This document shows positions 18,131 through 28,170 of a DNA stretch of 37,146 nt, piece after piece. Origin of the DNA: Acidobacteriota bacterium (GTDB lineage: Bacteria > Acidobacteriota > Vicinamibacteria > Vicinamibacterales > UBA2999). The stretch spans positions 1-37,146 of the forward strand of contig JACQTK010000275.1 of assembly GCA_016210845.1 (NCBI GenBank). Direction: 5' to 3'. The translations under genes and the position numbers were made by a program. The number at the start of each line of letters is the position of its first letter. Position 1 is the first letter of the stretch. Under the pieces are notes generated by a model that saw only the letters and a program-made list of their open reading frames with translations, did no database searches and was not told the origin of the DNA.

Positions 18131-19298
18131 TGAGGATACCCGCCGGATCCAGCGCGTGCTTGAGGGCGCGCAGGAGTCCCGCGGTGTCCCCGGGCTCACC
18201 CCAGACATCGACCAGGGCTTTCACGCCGCGATCGGCCCGGAGGAGGACCACGTGCTGGAGGAGGTCGCGCCGCTCGCGAAGACGACGCACGGCCGCGGCC
18301 TGACCGGCGGCGTCGGCCTCGATGCGAATCAATCCCGTCCCGACGCCCGCACGCGCGGCGAGCTCGGTGCTCGCCGCGCCGATCCGGCGAAGATTGGCGA
18401 CCAGCGACATCACGTCGCCGAGAGCCGCGGGCAGCCAGCTCGTCTTCACGATCGCCCCAGGCGCCCGCCAGATCCCCTCGATCTGATCGCGCCAGCGCGC
18501 GTCTTCACCGGCTCCCGACACGCGCACGATCCGGTCGGGCGCGCACGTTCGGACCAGGCGCTCGGCCTCCGCCACTTGCGCGTCCACGGCAGCGGCCGTC
18601 GACGCGAACCGCACGAGCAGCTCGGTCGCCTCGGATGCGTGAACGTCGAGCGCGAGCGGCTCGAGCTGGCTGCCCGCCAGCGTTGCGGCCGCGCGTGCAG
18701 CCGCCGGTGGAGTGGAAAACGCCGCGCACAGCGTGCCGGACACGGGGGGCAGCGGAGCCAGCTTGAAGCTTGCGGTGACGATGGCCGCCAGGCCGCCGAA
18801 CGAGCCGCACATCAACCGGCCCAGGTCGTAGCCCGCGACGTTCTTGACGACATTGCCACCAGCCTTCACCACGCGGCCGTCGGTCGTCGCAAGACCGATT
18901 CCAATCAGCAGATCGCGAGGCGTCCCGTGACGATGTCTCGAGGGACCGCTGTCGTTGGCGGCGATCGTACCGCCAATCGTGGAGGCGTCGGATACGGCGT
19001 CGAGCGGCAGCCACTGTCCGTGCTGCGCCAACTCTCGATTGACTTCCGCAATCGTCGCGCCTGCCCTGACGGCCAGTGTCAAATCACCCCGTTCGTGCCT
19101 GACGATGCCCTTCAGGCGCCTCGTGCTCACGAGCACGTCGACGCGCTCTACAGGCCGCCCCCAGTCGATCTTCGTGCCTCCACCCCGCAGCAGAACCGCC
19201 CTGTGGCCGCGAGAGCATTCTGCGAGCGCCTCCGCGAGGGCTTCCGCCGTATCGGGCTCGACACCTTCCGCCGGCCTCAGGCCTTCAGTGTCGTCCAT
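18108..19298 (-). CDS. glcE: glycolate oxidase FAD-binding subunit
   Basis: STIGGTIAANDSGPSRHRHGTPRDLLIGIGLATTDGRVVKAGGNVVKNVAGYDL; TGATG overlap with glcD. Confidence 0.9.
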   Translation of the reverse strand: MDDTEGLRPAEGVEPDTAEALAEALAECSRGHRAVLLRGGGTKIDWGRPVERVDVLVSTRRLKGIVRHERGDLTLAVRAGATIAEVNRELAQHGQWLPLDAVSDASTIGGTIAANDSGPSRHRHGTPRDLLIGIGLATTDGRVVKAGGNVVKNVAGYDLGRLMCGSFGGLAAIVTASFKLAPLPPVSGTLCAAFSTPPAAARAAATLAGSQLEPLALDVHASEATELLVRFASTAAAVDAQVAEAERLVRTCAPDRIVRVSGAGEDARWRDQIEGIWRAPGAIVKTSWLPAALGDVMSLVANLRRIGAASTELAARAGVGTGLIRIEADAAGQAAAVRRLRERRDLLQHVVLLRADRGVKALVDVWGEPGDTAGLLRALKHALDPAGILNAGRGPF

Positions 19299-20764
19299 CA
19301 GAACCGATCGGCCAACCCCGCGTGCTCGACCGGGTGCTGACGATACGGTCCGGGCACCTCGCCGCAGAGACGAGGCGTCGGAAAGATCTTTCCCGGATTG
19401 CACAGGTGCTGGGGATCGAACCCGTCGCGCACGCGGCGCATCGCATCGAGATCGTCTTCGCTGAACATGGCGGGCATCGCGTCGCGCTTGTCGGCGCCGA
19501 CGCCGTGCTCTCCCGTGATGGAGCCGCCCGCGTCCACGCAATACGCCAGGATCTCGTGGGCCACGTCGGCAGCCTGTTCGGCCTGGCCCGGTATCCGGTC
19601 GTCGTAGCAGATGAGCGGGTGCAGGTTGCCGTCGCCTGCATGGAACACGTTGCCGATCCGCAGGCCCGACCGCGCTTCCAGCGCGCGGATGCGGCGAAGC
19701 ACCTCGGGCAGACGCGTGCGCGGGACGACCCCATCCTGCACGTAGTAGCTCGGCGACACGCGGCCCATCGCCGCAAAGGCGGCCCGTCGTCCCTTCCAGA
19801 TGCGGGCGCGGTGCGACCCGTCGCTCGCGATTTCGATCGCGGTGGCGTGCGCGCCACGACACACCGCCTCTACCACCGCGAACTGCGACTCGACCTCGGC
19901 TGCCGGACCGTCCAGCTCGACGATCACGATCGTGTCGGCGGGCGGGAACCCGGGCTGGACCGCGGCCTCCACCGCCTGAATGGCCAGCGCGTCCATCATC
20001 TCGACGGCCGCGGGCACGATGCCCGCCGCGATGACGCCCGACACGGCGGCTCCCGCCTCGTCTATGCTCGCGAAGGCGGCCAGCAGCGTCCGCACCCGCT
20101 CTGGGACGCGCAGAACTCTGACGACCGCGCGGGTGACCACGCCGAGCGTGCCTTCGGAGCCGACGATCAGACCCACCAGGTCGGGACCAGGCGCGTCGGC
20201 GGCAGGACTGCCCACATGGACCAGCTCGCCGTCGGGCATGACGAGGTCGAGCGCCAGCACGTGATGTGTGGTGAAGCCGTACTTCAGACAGTGCGCCCCA
20301 CCCGAGTTCTCCGCGATGTTGCCGCCAATCGAGCACACCTGCTGGCTCGAGGGATCGGGAGCGTAGTAGCAGCCGTAGGAAGCCACCTGCCGCGTGATCT
20401 CCAGGTTCGTCACGCCTGGCTCCACGGTGACGCGCCGGTTCGGAATGTCTACGTCGAGCACGCGGTTCAGGCGCGCGAGCCCGATGACGACGCCACCGGG
20501 CACAGGCATGGCGCCGCCCGAGAGGCCGGTGCCGTGGCCCCTGGCGACGAACGGCACCCCCTCGCGGCCGCACACCCGCACGATGGCCTGCACCTGCGAC
20601 CCGTCCGACGGGAGCACCACGACGGCGGGTTCGGCGCGGAGGTGGACGAGCCCGTCACACTCGTACGTGAGCAGCTGCACGGGATCCGACAGCACCGCGT
20701 CCGCGCCGCAGATCCGCTGGAGGCCCTCGAGGAGACGCCGAGTCGCGGCGGTCGCCTGGCTCAT
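19298..20764 (-). CDS. glcD: FAD-linked oxidase, glycolate oxidase subunit GlcD
   Basis: [51 protein letters not shown]. Confidence 0.94.
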   Translation of the reverse strand: MSQATAATRRLLEGLQRICGADAVLSDPVQLLTYECDGLVHLRAEPAVVVLPSDGSQVQAIVRVCGREGVPFVARGHGTGLSGGAMPVPGGVVIGLARLNRVLDVDIPNRRVTVEPGVTNLEITRQVASYGCYYAPDPSSQQVCSIGGNIAENSGGAHCLKYGFTTHHVLALDLVMPDGELVHVGSPAADAPGPDLVGLIVGSEGTLGVVTRAVVRVLRVPERVRTLLAAFASIDEAGAAVSGVIAAGIVPAAVEMMDALAIQAVEAAVQPGFPPADTIVIVELDGPAAEVESQFAVVEAVCRGAHATAIEIASDGSHRARIWKGRRAAFAAMGRVSPSYYVQDGVVPRTRLPEVLRRIRALEARSGLRIGNVFHAGDGNLHPLICYDDRIPGQAEQAADVAHEILAYCVDAGGSITGEHGVGADKRDAMPAMFSEDDLDAMRRVRDGFDPQHLCNPGKIFPTPRLCGEVPGPYRQHPVEHAGLADRF

Positions 20765-21803
20765 CGAATCACCATCGACGCGAAGGGGTCGACGTAGGCC
20801 TGAAGGAAGACGAGCAGGCCCACCAGGAGCGCCAGCGCCACGCTGTGGACGAAGACGTATCGCAGGATCTCACCTTCGTGGCCGTACCACCGCGTGGCGG
20901 TGCTGGCCACCACGATGGACTGCGCGTCGATCATCTTGCCCATCACGCCGCCAGAGCTGTTGGCTGCGGCCATCAGCGTGGGGCTCAGATCGAGCTGCTC
21001 GGCGGTGATGCGCTGGAGGCTCCCGAACAGCACGTTCGACGAGGTGTCGGAACCCGTCAGCGCCACCCCCAGCCACCCCAGCATCGTCCCGAAGAGCGGA
21101 TAGAGGACGCCCGTAGCCGCGAACGCCAGGCCCAGCGTCGCATCGACGCCCGAGTAGCGCGTCGTGTAGCCAATCGCCATCATCGCGGCGATCGTCACCA
21201 GCGACAGGCTGACCAGCCGCAGCGTGCGCGCATAGGCCGCGAGCAGATCGCGCAGGCGATACCCCATCACGAGACCCGCGATGATGGCCGAGCGCGCCGT
21301 AGGCGACCGGAGCGGTGTTCGCAATCAGCGACAGGCCCGAGGCCGCCAGCGGGCTGAAGCCGAGGCCGATGAGAATGGCCGCCGTCACGGCCACCGGGGT
21401 CCCGAAGCCTGCGGCGCCCTCGAAGAAGGCGCCAAAGCAGAACGCCACCAGCAGCAGCTGCAGCCGACGATCGCGCGTCACCGCGGTGATGCTCGTGCGC
21501 AGCACCGCGAAGAGCCCCCGCTCGTTCGTCAACTGGTAGAGAAATGATGACGTTGAGGACGATCCACCCGATGGGAAACAGGCCATAGGCGGCGCCGAAC
21601 GCTGCGGCGCCGACGGCCATGCGCGACGGCATGCCGAACACGAGGATGGCCACGAGGAGCGAGGTGGCCAGTCCGAGCAGCGCGGCATTGTGCGCCTTGA
21701 CGCGCAGCACGCCAAGCGTCCCGAGCAGGACGAGGACGGGCAAGGCGGCGCAGAGGGTCGACAGCGTCGGGTTCCCAAGCGGATCGTAGACCTGGGACCA
21801 CAT
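20761..21803 (-). pseudogene. L-lactate/glycolate permease (LctP family), frameshifted and internally deleted
   Basis: Family segments in three frames: [24 protein letters not shown]...GWIVLNVI / [19 protein letters not shown]...[11 protein letters not shown] / [15 protein letters not shown]...[17 protein letters not shown]...[14 protein letters not shown]. Confidence 0.88.
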
Positions 21804-21807
21804 GACA

Positions 21808-22980
21808 TCAGTTCCGAACCGCCTCTGCGAGCGCCGCCCCGGCCGCCGCCACGGCGCCCCCCTGCGCGGCGCGGTGACCGAGATCGCGAAGAATCTGCTC
21901 GAGCGCGCCGAGGAACAGGACGAGCACCGATGGGGTCGAGCTGGCCCCCATCAGCCCGACCCGCCAGATCTTGCCGGCCAGCGGCCCCAGGCCTGCGCCG
22001 ACCTCGATGTTGAATTCCTGTAGCAGTCGCCTCCGCACGGCGGCCTCGTCTATGCCCGCGGGCACGCTAACGGCGTTCAGCGTCCACAGGCGCTCGGACG
22101 GAGGAGGCAGCAGGTCGAGACCCATGGCCGCAAGCCCGCGCGCGAGCGCCGCATGGTGGCGTTCGTGACGCGCCCACCGCACCTCGAGCCCTTCCTCGTC
22201 GATGGCCAGCAGCGCCTCGCGCAGCGCGTAGATCAGCGTCGACGACAGGGTGTGGTGGTACTTGCGGCGGAGCCAGTAGTCCTCGAGCAGGGCGACGTCG
22301 AGGTAGAAGCTGCGGCAGTCGACCCGTCGCGCCCGCGCCGCGGGCGTCCAGGCGATGGGCGACAGCCCCGACGGCGCGCCGATGCACTTCTGCGTGCAGC
22401 TGTAGACGGCGTCGAGCTGCCAACCCGACACGTCGAGCGGGTGGCCGCCGAGCGAAGTGACCGCGTCGACCAGGACGAGCGCGTCGTGATCGTGCGCAAG
22501 GGCCGCGATCTCGCGGACGGGGTTCAGGACGCCAGTCGACGTCTCGGCGTGTACGCAGGCGACCACGTCAACGGGACCAGCGGCCAGCGCCGCACGCACC
22601 GCTTCCGGATCCACCGCTCTGCCCCACTCGACTTCCAGCCGCCGCACCTCCCCGCCGTAACGACGGCAGATCTCGGCCAGCCGTTCGCCGAAGTAGCCCG
22701 ACACGATCACGAGCACCCGCGTCCCTTGGGTCACGAGGTTCGCGACCAGGGCCTCCATACCGGAGGTGCCCGTACCGGACACCGCGATCGTGAGGGAACC
22801 CTCGGGCGCCTTGAACACCCGCGCCAGGCGGGCGCGGACCTCGTCCAGGAGCACGACCAGATCGGGATCGAGATGACTGAGCACCGGGGCGGCCATCGCA
22901 CGCATCACGCGCGGCGGGATCGTGCTCGGCCCGGGACCGAGCAGGATCCGCTCCGTGGAGGGCAGAGTGGGTGGAGCCAT
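21808..22980 (-). CDS. class V aminotransferase (alanine-glyoxylate / serine-pyruvate type)
   Basis: [68 protein letters not shown]. Confidence 0.92.
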   Translation of the reverse strand: MAPPTLPSTERILLGPGPSTIPPRVMRAMAAPVLSHLDPDLVVLLDEVRARLARVFKAPEGSLTIAVSGTGTSGMEALVANLVTQGTRVLVIVSGYFGERLAEICRRYGGEVRRLEVEWGRAVDPEAVRAALAAGPVDVVACVHAETSTGVLNPVREIAALAHDHDALVLVDAVTSLGGHPLDVSGWQLDAVYSCTQKCIGAPSGLSPIAWTPAARARRVDCRSFYLDVALLEDYWLRRKYHHTLSSTLIYALREALLAIDEEGLEVRWARHERHHAALARGLAAMGLDLLPPPSERLWTLNAVSVPAGIDEAAVRRRLLQEFNIEVGAGLGPLAGKIWRVGLMGASSTPSVLVLFLGALEQILRDLGHRAAQGGAVAAAGAALAEAVRN

Positions 22981-23322
22981 TGGAAAGGTGGCGAGTATAC
23001 GTCAGGAGGCTCTCGAGGGTGCCCTGGGGGTTCCATACATTTCTGTGTCCAAACGCTTCCGATCCGACATGACTGTCGATCGGTCCTCCTCGGGGTGCCT
23101 CGTCGCGCCCGTCTGCGCCGAACGGGAGGGATGGGCACTGTCCCTTGCAAGGACGACATTTCTGTGTGATGGCCAGCATCGACCTGCATGACCGTTGTTT
23201 TCCTTGGGCGCAGGGCTGGGACCCGCGGACGCCCGAACAGCAATTCGCTCCAGAACACGCGCGGTGCCACGCGCGCTCCACCCGCGCGTGTCTGGTATAC
23301 GCCTTGCTCCGAAGGCGTGAGC

Positions 23323-23781
23323 ATGAAACCGTCTTCGATGATCGCAGCCATCGCTCTCGCCATCACCCTGGCGTCGTGCGCGGGCGCGACCCCTCGCCTC
23401 CAACACGCACCCGATCAGCCCTGGGCCGCACGTGCGGCATCGCCCGACGCACGCGCCGTCGAACCGCTGACGATGACGCTCTCGGCACACGTGGTGCCGG
23501 AGCCCGCGCAGGTGGTGGCCCGCGTGCGCGTCGAGCCCGATCCCCGCAGCCGGGAGCTCTGGATCGAGTGGTGGACGCCGGACGGCGTGGGCGGCTCGCA
23601 CCTGATCACGCTGGAGGGCGATCGGGCCGCCACGCGACACGACTATCCGATCAAGCGCCTGGAATCGGGAGAGTACGTGGTGCGGGCGCTGCTCGCGCGT
23701 GATGACGGGTCGCGCGTGAAGCGCGAGGCACGGCTAATCGTGGTCGGCAAGGGCAGCCCGCCGGTTTTCGCGGGCTTCTAG
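23323..23781 (+). CDS. putative lipoprotein
   Basis: MKPSSMIAAIALAITLASCAGATP (lipobox LASC). Confidence 0.7.
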   Translation: MKPSSMIAAIALAITLASCAGATPRLQHAPDQPWAARAASPDARAVEPLTMTLSAHVVPEPAQVVARVRVEPDPRSRELWIEWWTPDGVGGSHLITLEGDRAATRHDYPIKRLESGEYVVRALLARDDGSRVKREARLIVVGKGSPPVFAGF

Positions 23782-23791
23782 CGGCGAGGTC

Positions 23792-24169
23792 TCACCCGTC
23801 GCGGACGCCGCCCGCGATGATCAACGGCAGCGGCTTGAGGTTGCGACGCAGAGGATCGAGCGACAGCCCCAGAGCCTCGAGGGTCAGCGCCCCCAACAGG
23901 ACAGCATCGTCGGGCTCACCGAAGACGACATCCGCCCCGCCGATTCGATCGCCGTACTTGAACAGGGCGATGCCTTTCCCACGCCGAATCGTTGAGCCGT
24001 CGGCGAGGCGGAAGGTCTCTTCCGTGAGCGGGCGAATATCGAGACGGGCAAGCACGGGAGCCGGGACAACCGAGTAAACCGCACCCGAGTCGATCAAGAA
24101 CTCGACACGCTCTGTCACGTCTGGCCTGGCCGGATTCCCCACCTCGAGCTCCAGAACTGTCAGCCCCAT
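23792..24169 (-). CDS. retropepsin-like aspartyl protease domain protein
   Basis: VEFLIDSGAVYSVVPAPVLARL (DSGA motif), VLLGALTLEALGL. Confidence 0.75.
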   Translation of the reverse strand: MGLTVLELEVGNPARPDVTERVEFLIDSGAVYSVVPAPVLARLDIRPLTEETFRLADGSTIRRGKGIALFKYGDRIGGADVVFGEPDDAVLLGALTLEALGLSLDPLRRNLKPLPLIIAGGVRDG

Positions 24170-24221
24170 CGATCGCCTCTACCTGCCGACGACGATGTCA
24201 TCGTCTCGCGACGCTGTCAAA

Positions 24222-24596
24222 TCAGCCGTCGTGGCGACCGGAACCGACGAGTGCGACGCCTCTCACACCGCCTGCGGTAAGCGCTGCCAGCATTCGCGGC
24301 ACGCGCACGTGAATGAGAATGGCCCCGCCAGCGAGGACGAGCACAGTCGAAGCGATGGCCGCCGAGCCAAAACCGACTCCGGGAATCCGAACGGCAACCT
24401 CTGCCACAAACGCCGCCACCAGACCCACATACGACCAACACCTGAACGTCGCATGCAGCTGCAACCAGGCACCCGACGGCCGCCTGAGATACACGGGAAC
24501 GAACCCGGCACCCACTGTGGCCAGACTGATTACGGAGGCTACGTGAAACGGTCCAAAGCGTCCGTAGAGGTCATAGATCATCAATTGTCGCGACAA
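24222..24596 (-). CDS. small multi-TM protein, DUF2306-like
   Basis: Hydrophobic segments; FGPFHVASVISLATVGAGFVPVYLRRPSGAWLQLHATFRCWSYVGLVAAFVAEV. Confidence 0.5.
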   Translation of the reverse strand: MSRQLMIYDLYGRFGPFHVASVISLATVGAGFVPVYLRRPSGAWLQLHATFRCWSYVGLVAAFVAEVAVRIPGVGFGSAAIASTVLVLAGGAILIHVRVPRMLAALTAGGVRGVALVGSGRHDG

Positions 24597-24779
24597 ACGC
24601 CTCGACGTCCCCCAACTCGTTCTACGCCATGTCGTAGCCAGGCCGACGGAGACCTTCGCGCGCGATCACGTGGTGGCCGTAGGCGAGTCTCCACGTCGGA
24701 GGGAACCGGCTTGCCGAATTCGATCATCGCCGGCGAGTGTACCACCCACGTGTCACGACGCCTGGGGAGGCGTTGCCCA

Positions 24780-25697
24780 CTACTCCCGCCCCTTCATCAA
24801 CTCCGCCCGCCAGCGGCCCGCCTCGTCGAAGAGCGTTTCGATCGCCTCCTCGCGCCGCAGGTGCTGGCGGATCTCCGTCAGCCGCGCGATGAGGCGATCG
24901 AGCGCGGCCTCGATCGCATCCGGATTGGTGGCGCAGATGTCCTTCCACACGCTGGCCGGGCTCGAGGCGAGACGCGTCGTGTCGAGGAGGCCCTGGCCCG
25001 CGAGCGACAAGCCGTTGGCGGCGGCGACGCTCCCGATCACCTCCATCAGGGCGCTGGCCGTGAGCTGCGGCAGATGGCTCACGAAGGCCATGAGGCGATC
25101 GTGATCGGCCGCGGTCATCGTCGTGGGCCTGGCCCCAAGGCCCGTCACGAACCGCGACAGCCGGTCCAGCGCATCCGAGGTCGCGTCGCTCTCGGGCGTG
25201 AAGATCCACGGCCTGGCCACGAAGAGATCCGGCCGCGCAAACGCGAAGCCGCCCCGCTCCGCCCCAGCGAGGGGATGCCCCCCGACGAAGGACATCGGCG
25301 GCGGCAGCGCCCGCGCGGCGGCGACGATCTCCTGCTTCGTGCCGCCGACGTCGGTGACGACGCACGCGCGGCGAGACGTCTGTGCGATGTCCTGGCGGGC
25401 CGTCAAGGCCCGCCCTACACCCTGAAAGGTCCGCCCGACGTCTTGGAGGAGCTGGATGTTCTGGCGCACGGGCGCGGCCAGCACGATCAGATCGACGCCG
25501 GAGAGCGAGGCCACGTCCTCGCACACGCGGTCGACCGCCCCGCTGCCGATCGCGTGCGCCAGCACGGCGGCGCGATCGACGGCGGTGACGCGGGAGGCGG
25601 GCCAGCGCTCGCGCACGCCCAGGGCAATCGACCCGCCGATCAGCCCCAGGCCGATAATGGCGACGGACGAAAACGGAGGCTCAGAAGGAGCCGACAT
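24780..25697 (-). CDS. tyrA: prephenate dehydrogenase
   Basis: SSVAIIGLGLIGGSIALGVRERWP, VVTDVGGTKQEI, SFVGGHPLAGAERGG. Confidence 0.93.
   Translation of the reverse strand: MSAPSEPPFSSVAIIGLGLIGGSIALGVRERWPASRVTAVDRAAVLAHAIGSGAVDRVCEDVASLSGVDLIVLAAPVRQNIQLLQDVGRTFQGVGRALTARQDIAQTSRRACVVTDVGGTKQEIVAAARALPPPMSFVGGHPLAGAERGGFAFARPDLFVARPWIFTPESDATSDALDRLSRFVTGLGARPTTMTAADHDRLMAFVSHLPQLTASALMEVIGSVAAANGLSLAGQGLLDTTRLASSPASVWKDICATNPDAIEAALDRLIARLTEIRQHLRREEAIETLFDEAGRWRAELMKGRE
25394..25418 (-). repeat. REP-like palindrome inside tyrA
   Basis: GGCGGGCC-GTCAA-GGCCCGCC-CTAC; minus strand GTAG-GGCGGGCC-TTGAC-GGCCCGCC. Confidence 0.85.
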
Positions 25698-25703
25698 CCC
25701 TCA

Positions 25704-25784
25704 ACCAGCCAAGGGGCCCCGCCTCTTGATACCCCCGCGGACCCCCTTGGCTGGTTCCAGTCTCTTCTGCCGCGCTCCGCGCGG
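25704..25784. repeat. composite palindromic element, copy 2
   Basis: ACCAGCCAAGGGG (25704-25716) / CCCCTTGGCTGGT (25743-25755) with CTTGATACCCCC inside, followed by hairpin CCGCGCTCCGCGCGG (25770-25784). Confidence 0.88.
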
Positions 25785-25862
25785 CTAGGACCGCTATGCA
25801 GTCGGTGCAACGAGTACGACATTCGCGTTCCGGGCCGCATAGCGGTCCAACGCTCAACCCCG

Positions 25863-25916
25863 CAACTCCCAACGGGCTGGGATCCTTGGGAGTTGGGAAT
25901 TGGAGATTGGGAGTTG
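25863..25916. repeat. heptameric TTGGGAG tandem array with inverted flank
   Basis: CAACTCCCAA (25863-25872) ... TTGGGAG TTGGGAA TTGGAGA TTGGGAG TTG (25886-25916). Confidence 0.85.
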
Positions 25917-26963
25917 TCATCTCGCCCATCCGCGCCGCGCCACCGGCTCGAGGCAGATGCTGCGCCCGATCGCGGGCGCGATGATCCGCAGCTCCGCCAT
26001 CAGCCGATCGAACTGCGACGGGAACATGGACTGCGCGCCGTCGCTGAGCGCGTGATCGGGATCGTGGTGCACCTCGATCAGCAGGCCGTCCGCGCCCACG
26101 GCGACGGCGGCGCGCGCGAGCTGCGCCACCATGTCGCGTCGGCCGGCCCCATGGCTCGGGTCCGCGATGATCGGCAGATGGCTCAGCTTCTTCACCACCG
26201 GGACGGCCGAGATGTCGAACGTGTTGCGCGTGGCCGTCTCGAACGTCCGGATGCCGCGCTCGCAGAGGATGACCTCGTTGTTCCCCCCCGACAGGATGTA
26301 CTCCGCCGAGAGCAGCCACTCCTCGATCGTCGCCGAGATCCCGCGCTTGAGCAGCACGGGCTTGCGCGCGTGCCCCAGCTCGCGCAGCAGCGTGAAGTTC
26401 TGCATGTTGCGCGCGCCCACCTGGAAGATGTCGCAGTACTGGTCGATGAGCGGAATCTGGCTGACGTCCATCACCTCGGAGATCAGCTTGAGGTTGTGGG
26501 CGTCGGCCGCCCGCCGCAGCATCTGCAGCCCGTGCTCCCCGAGCCCCTGGAAGCTGTACGGCGAGCTGCGCGGCTTGAAGGCGCCGCCCCGCAGCACCTT
26601 GGCGCCCGCGCGCTTGACGGCGGCGGCCGAGGCCTGGCACTGCTCCTCGGTCTCCGCCGAGCACGGCCCGGCCATGACGATCACCTCGTCGCCGCCTATC
26701 CGCACGTCGTCGATCGTGACGACCGTGTCCTCGGGGCGGTAGCTGCGGCTGGCCCGCTTGTAGGGCGCGGAGATGCGCAGCACCTCGTGGACGCCGTCGA
26801 GCAGCTCGATCATCTCCTTGTCCACCTTGCCGTCGCCCACGACACCAAGGACCGTGCGGGTGGCGCCCGACGATCGATGCACGTCCATGCCCAGCTCGAT
26901 GAGGCGCGCGATCACCGCATCGATCTGCGCCTCGGTGGCCCGTTCTTTCATCACAACGACCAT
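25917..26963 (-). CDS. aroF: 3-deoxy-7-phosphoheptulonate synthase (DAHP synthase)
   Basis: [49 protein letters not shown]. Confidence 0.95.
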   Translation of the reverse strand: MVVVMKERATEAQIDAVIARLIELGMDVHRSSGATRTVLGVVGDGKVDKEMIELLDGVHEVLRISAPYKRASRSYRPEDTVVTIDDVRIGGDEVIVMAGPCSAETEEQCQASAAAVKRAGAKVLRGGAFKPRSSPYSFQGLGEHGLQMLRRAADAHNLKLISEVMDVSQIPLIDQYCDIFQVGARNMQNFTLLRELGHARKPVLLKRGISATIEEWLLSAEYILSGGNNEVILCERGIRTFETATRNTFDISAVPVVKKLSHLPIIADPSHGAGRRDMVAQLARAAVAVGADGLLIEVHHDPDHALSDGAQSMFPSQFDRLMAELRIIAPAIGRSICLEPVARRGWAR

Positions 26964-26981
26964 GACGTTCTTCTCCGTTCA

Positions 26982-27041
26982 GGCGGACCTAAAGGTCCGC
27001 CTCTACGACCCGTTGGCGGAAAGGTCCGCCTCTACGACCCG
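26982..27041. repeat. REP-like palindrome plus partial tandem copy
   Basis: GGCGGACCT-AA-AGGTCCGCC-TCTAC at 26982-27005; AAAGGTCCGCCTCTACGACCCG repeated at 27020-27041 (29-bp period). Confidence 0.88.
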
Positions 27042-27355
27042 GCGACCGATGGACCGAGTCCACCTCCACGCACACTGGCGGCGCGCTCGGCGCGCCGCGC
27101 TTCGTCGATGATCCGCTCGAAGATCCGCACCACGGCTTCGGCGTTCAGCGGTCCCGCCAGCTCGGTGGCCGCCTTCCGCACGCCCGCCAGCACCGCGGCT
27201 TCCCGCTCCGGCTGATAGATCGGCAGGCCCGCTTCGTGCTTCAGCCGACCCACCTCCACTGCACACGCCACGCGCACGTTGAGGAGACGCACGAGCTGCT
27301 CGTCGATGATGTCGATCCGGCTGCGCAGCTCTTCGATGGTCAGGACTTCAGCCAC
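27032..27355 (-). CDS. chorismate mutase (AroQ class)
   Basis: IEELRSRIDIIDEQLVRLLNVRVACAVEVGRLKHEAGLPIYQPEREAAVLAGV; GTG start inferred. Confidence 0.9.
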   Translation of the reverse strand: MAEVLTIEELRSRIDIIDEQLVRLLNVRVACAVEVGRLKHEAGLPIYQPEREAAVLAGVRKAATELAGPLNAEAVVRIFERIIDEARRAERAASVRGGGLGPSVAGS

Positions 27356-28170
27356 CGCACATACTCCTCCACCCGTGTCGTGAGATCGTGTGACGAACCG
27401 GCTTCGGCGATCACGCCGACGAGCGCACTGCCGACGACGGCGGCGTCGGCCCACCGCCCTACCTCGCGCACGTGCTCCGGCTTCGAGATGCCAAACCCGA
27501 GGGCGACGGGCAATGAGCTGACGGCGCGGATCCTCCGGACCATCTCCTGGGCGCCATCAGCGATCCGATCGCGGGCGCCCGTGACTCCAAGCCGCGAAAT
27601 CGCGTAGAGAAAGCCGCTCCCCAGGGAGGCCGCCTTGCGGAGCCGCTCGTCGGTCGTCGTCGGACTGAGCAGCAGAATTGTATCAATCCCCCGTGACGCC
27701 AGCAGCGTCCGGAACTCCCCTGCTTCCTCGATCGGAAGATCCAGCACCAGGACGCCGTCCACCCCCGCGTCCCGCGCTCGATCGGCGAACCGCTCTGCTC
27801 CGAGACGCAGGATCGGGTTGGCGTAGCTGAAGACGACGACCGGCGGGAGACCCGCACGCAGATCGGCTACGAGGTCGAGCACGGCAGCCAGCGTGGTGCC
27901 GGATGCCAGCGCGCGCTCGGTGGCTCGCTGGATGACCGGGCCATCCGCGAGCGGATCCGAGAAAGGCACGCCCACTTCCAGCACGTCCGCGCCGCCGCGG
28001 CCGAGCGCCTGCAGGATGCCCCCGGTCCGGTCGAGGTCCGGATCGCCCGCCGTGACGTACGTCACGAGGCCAGGACGACCATCCTTGCGCAGTCGCGCAA
28101 ACGTCTCCGCGAGGCGGCCCTCGGTGCGGAGACGGGCTTGGGCGCCGGAGCCTTGGCGAAGGCGGCTCAT
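27340..28170 (-). CDS. trpA: tryptophan synthase alpha subunit
   Basis: [41 protein letters not shown] overlap with trpB. Confidence 0.95.
   Translation of the reverse strand: MSRLRQGSGAQARLRTEGRLAETFARLRKDGRPGLVTYVTAGDPDLDRTGGILQALGRGGADVLEVGVPFSDPLADGPVIQRATERALASGTTLAAVLDLVADLRAGLPPVVVFSYANPILRLGAERFADRARDAGVDGVLVLDLPIEEAGEFRTLLASRGIDTILLLSPTTTDERLRKAASLGSGFLYAISRLGVTGARDRIADGAQEMVRRIRAVSSLPVALGFGISKPEHVREVGRWADAAVVGSALVGVIAEAGSSHDLTTRVEEYVRWLKS

Noticed and set aside
18108-20573. 821-aa ORF suggesting a GlcD-GlcE fusion
   Set aside because: The N-terminal half is a shadow frame of glcD; glcE starts at ATG 19298 with a TGATG overlap.
24640-24710. Imperfect inverted repeat CCGACGGAGAC/GTCTCCACGTCGG as the supraoperon terminator
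   Set aside because: Stem has a bulge, the loop is long and there is no U-tract; not strong enough to call.
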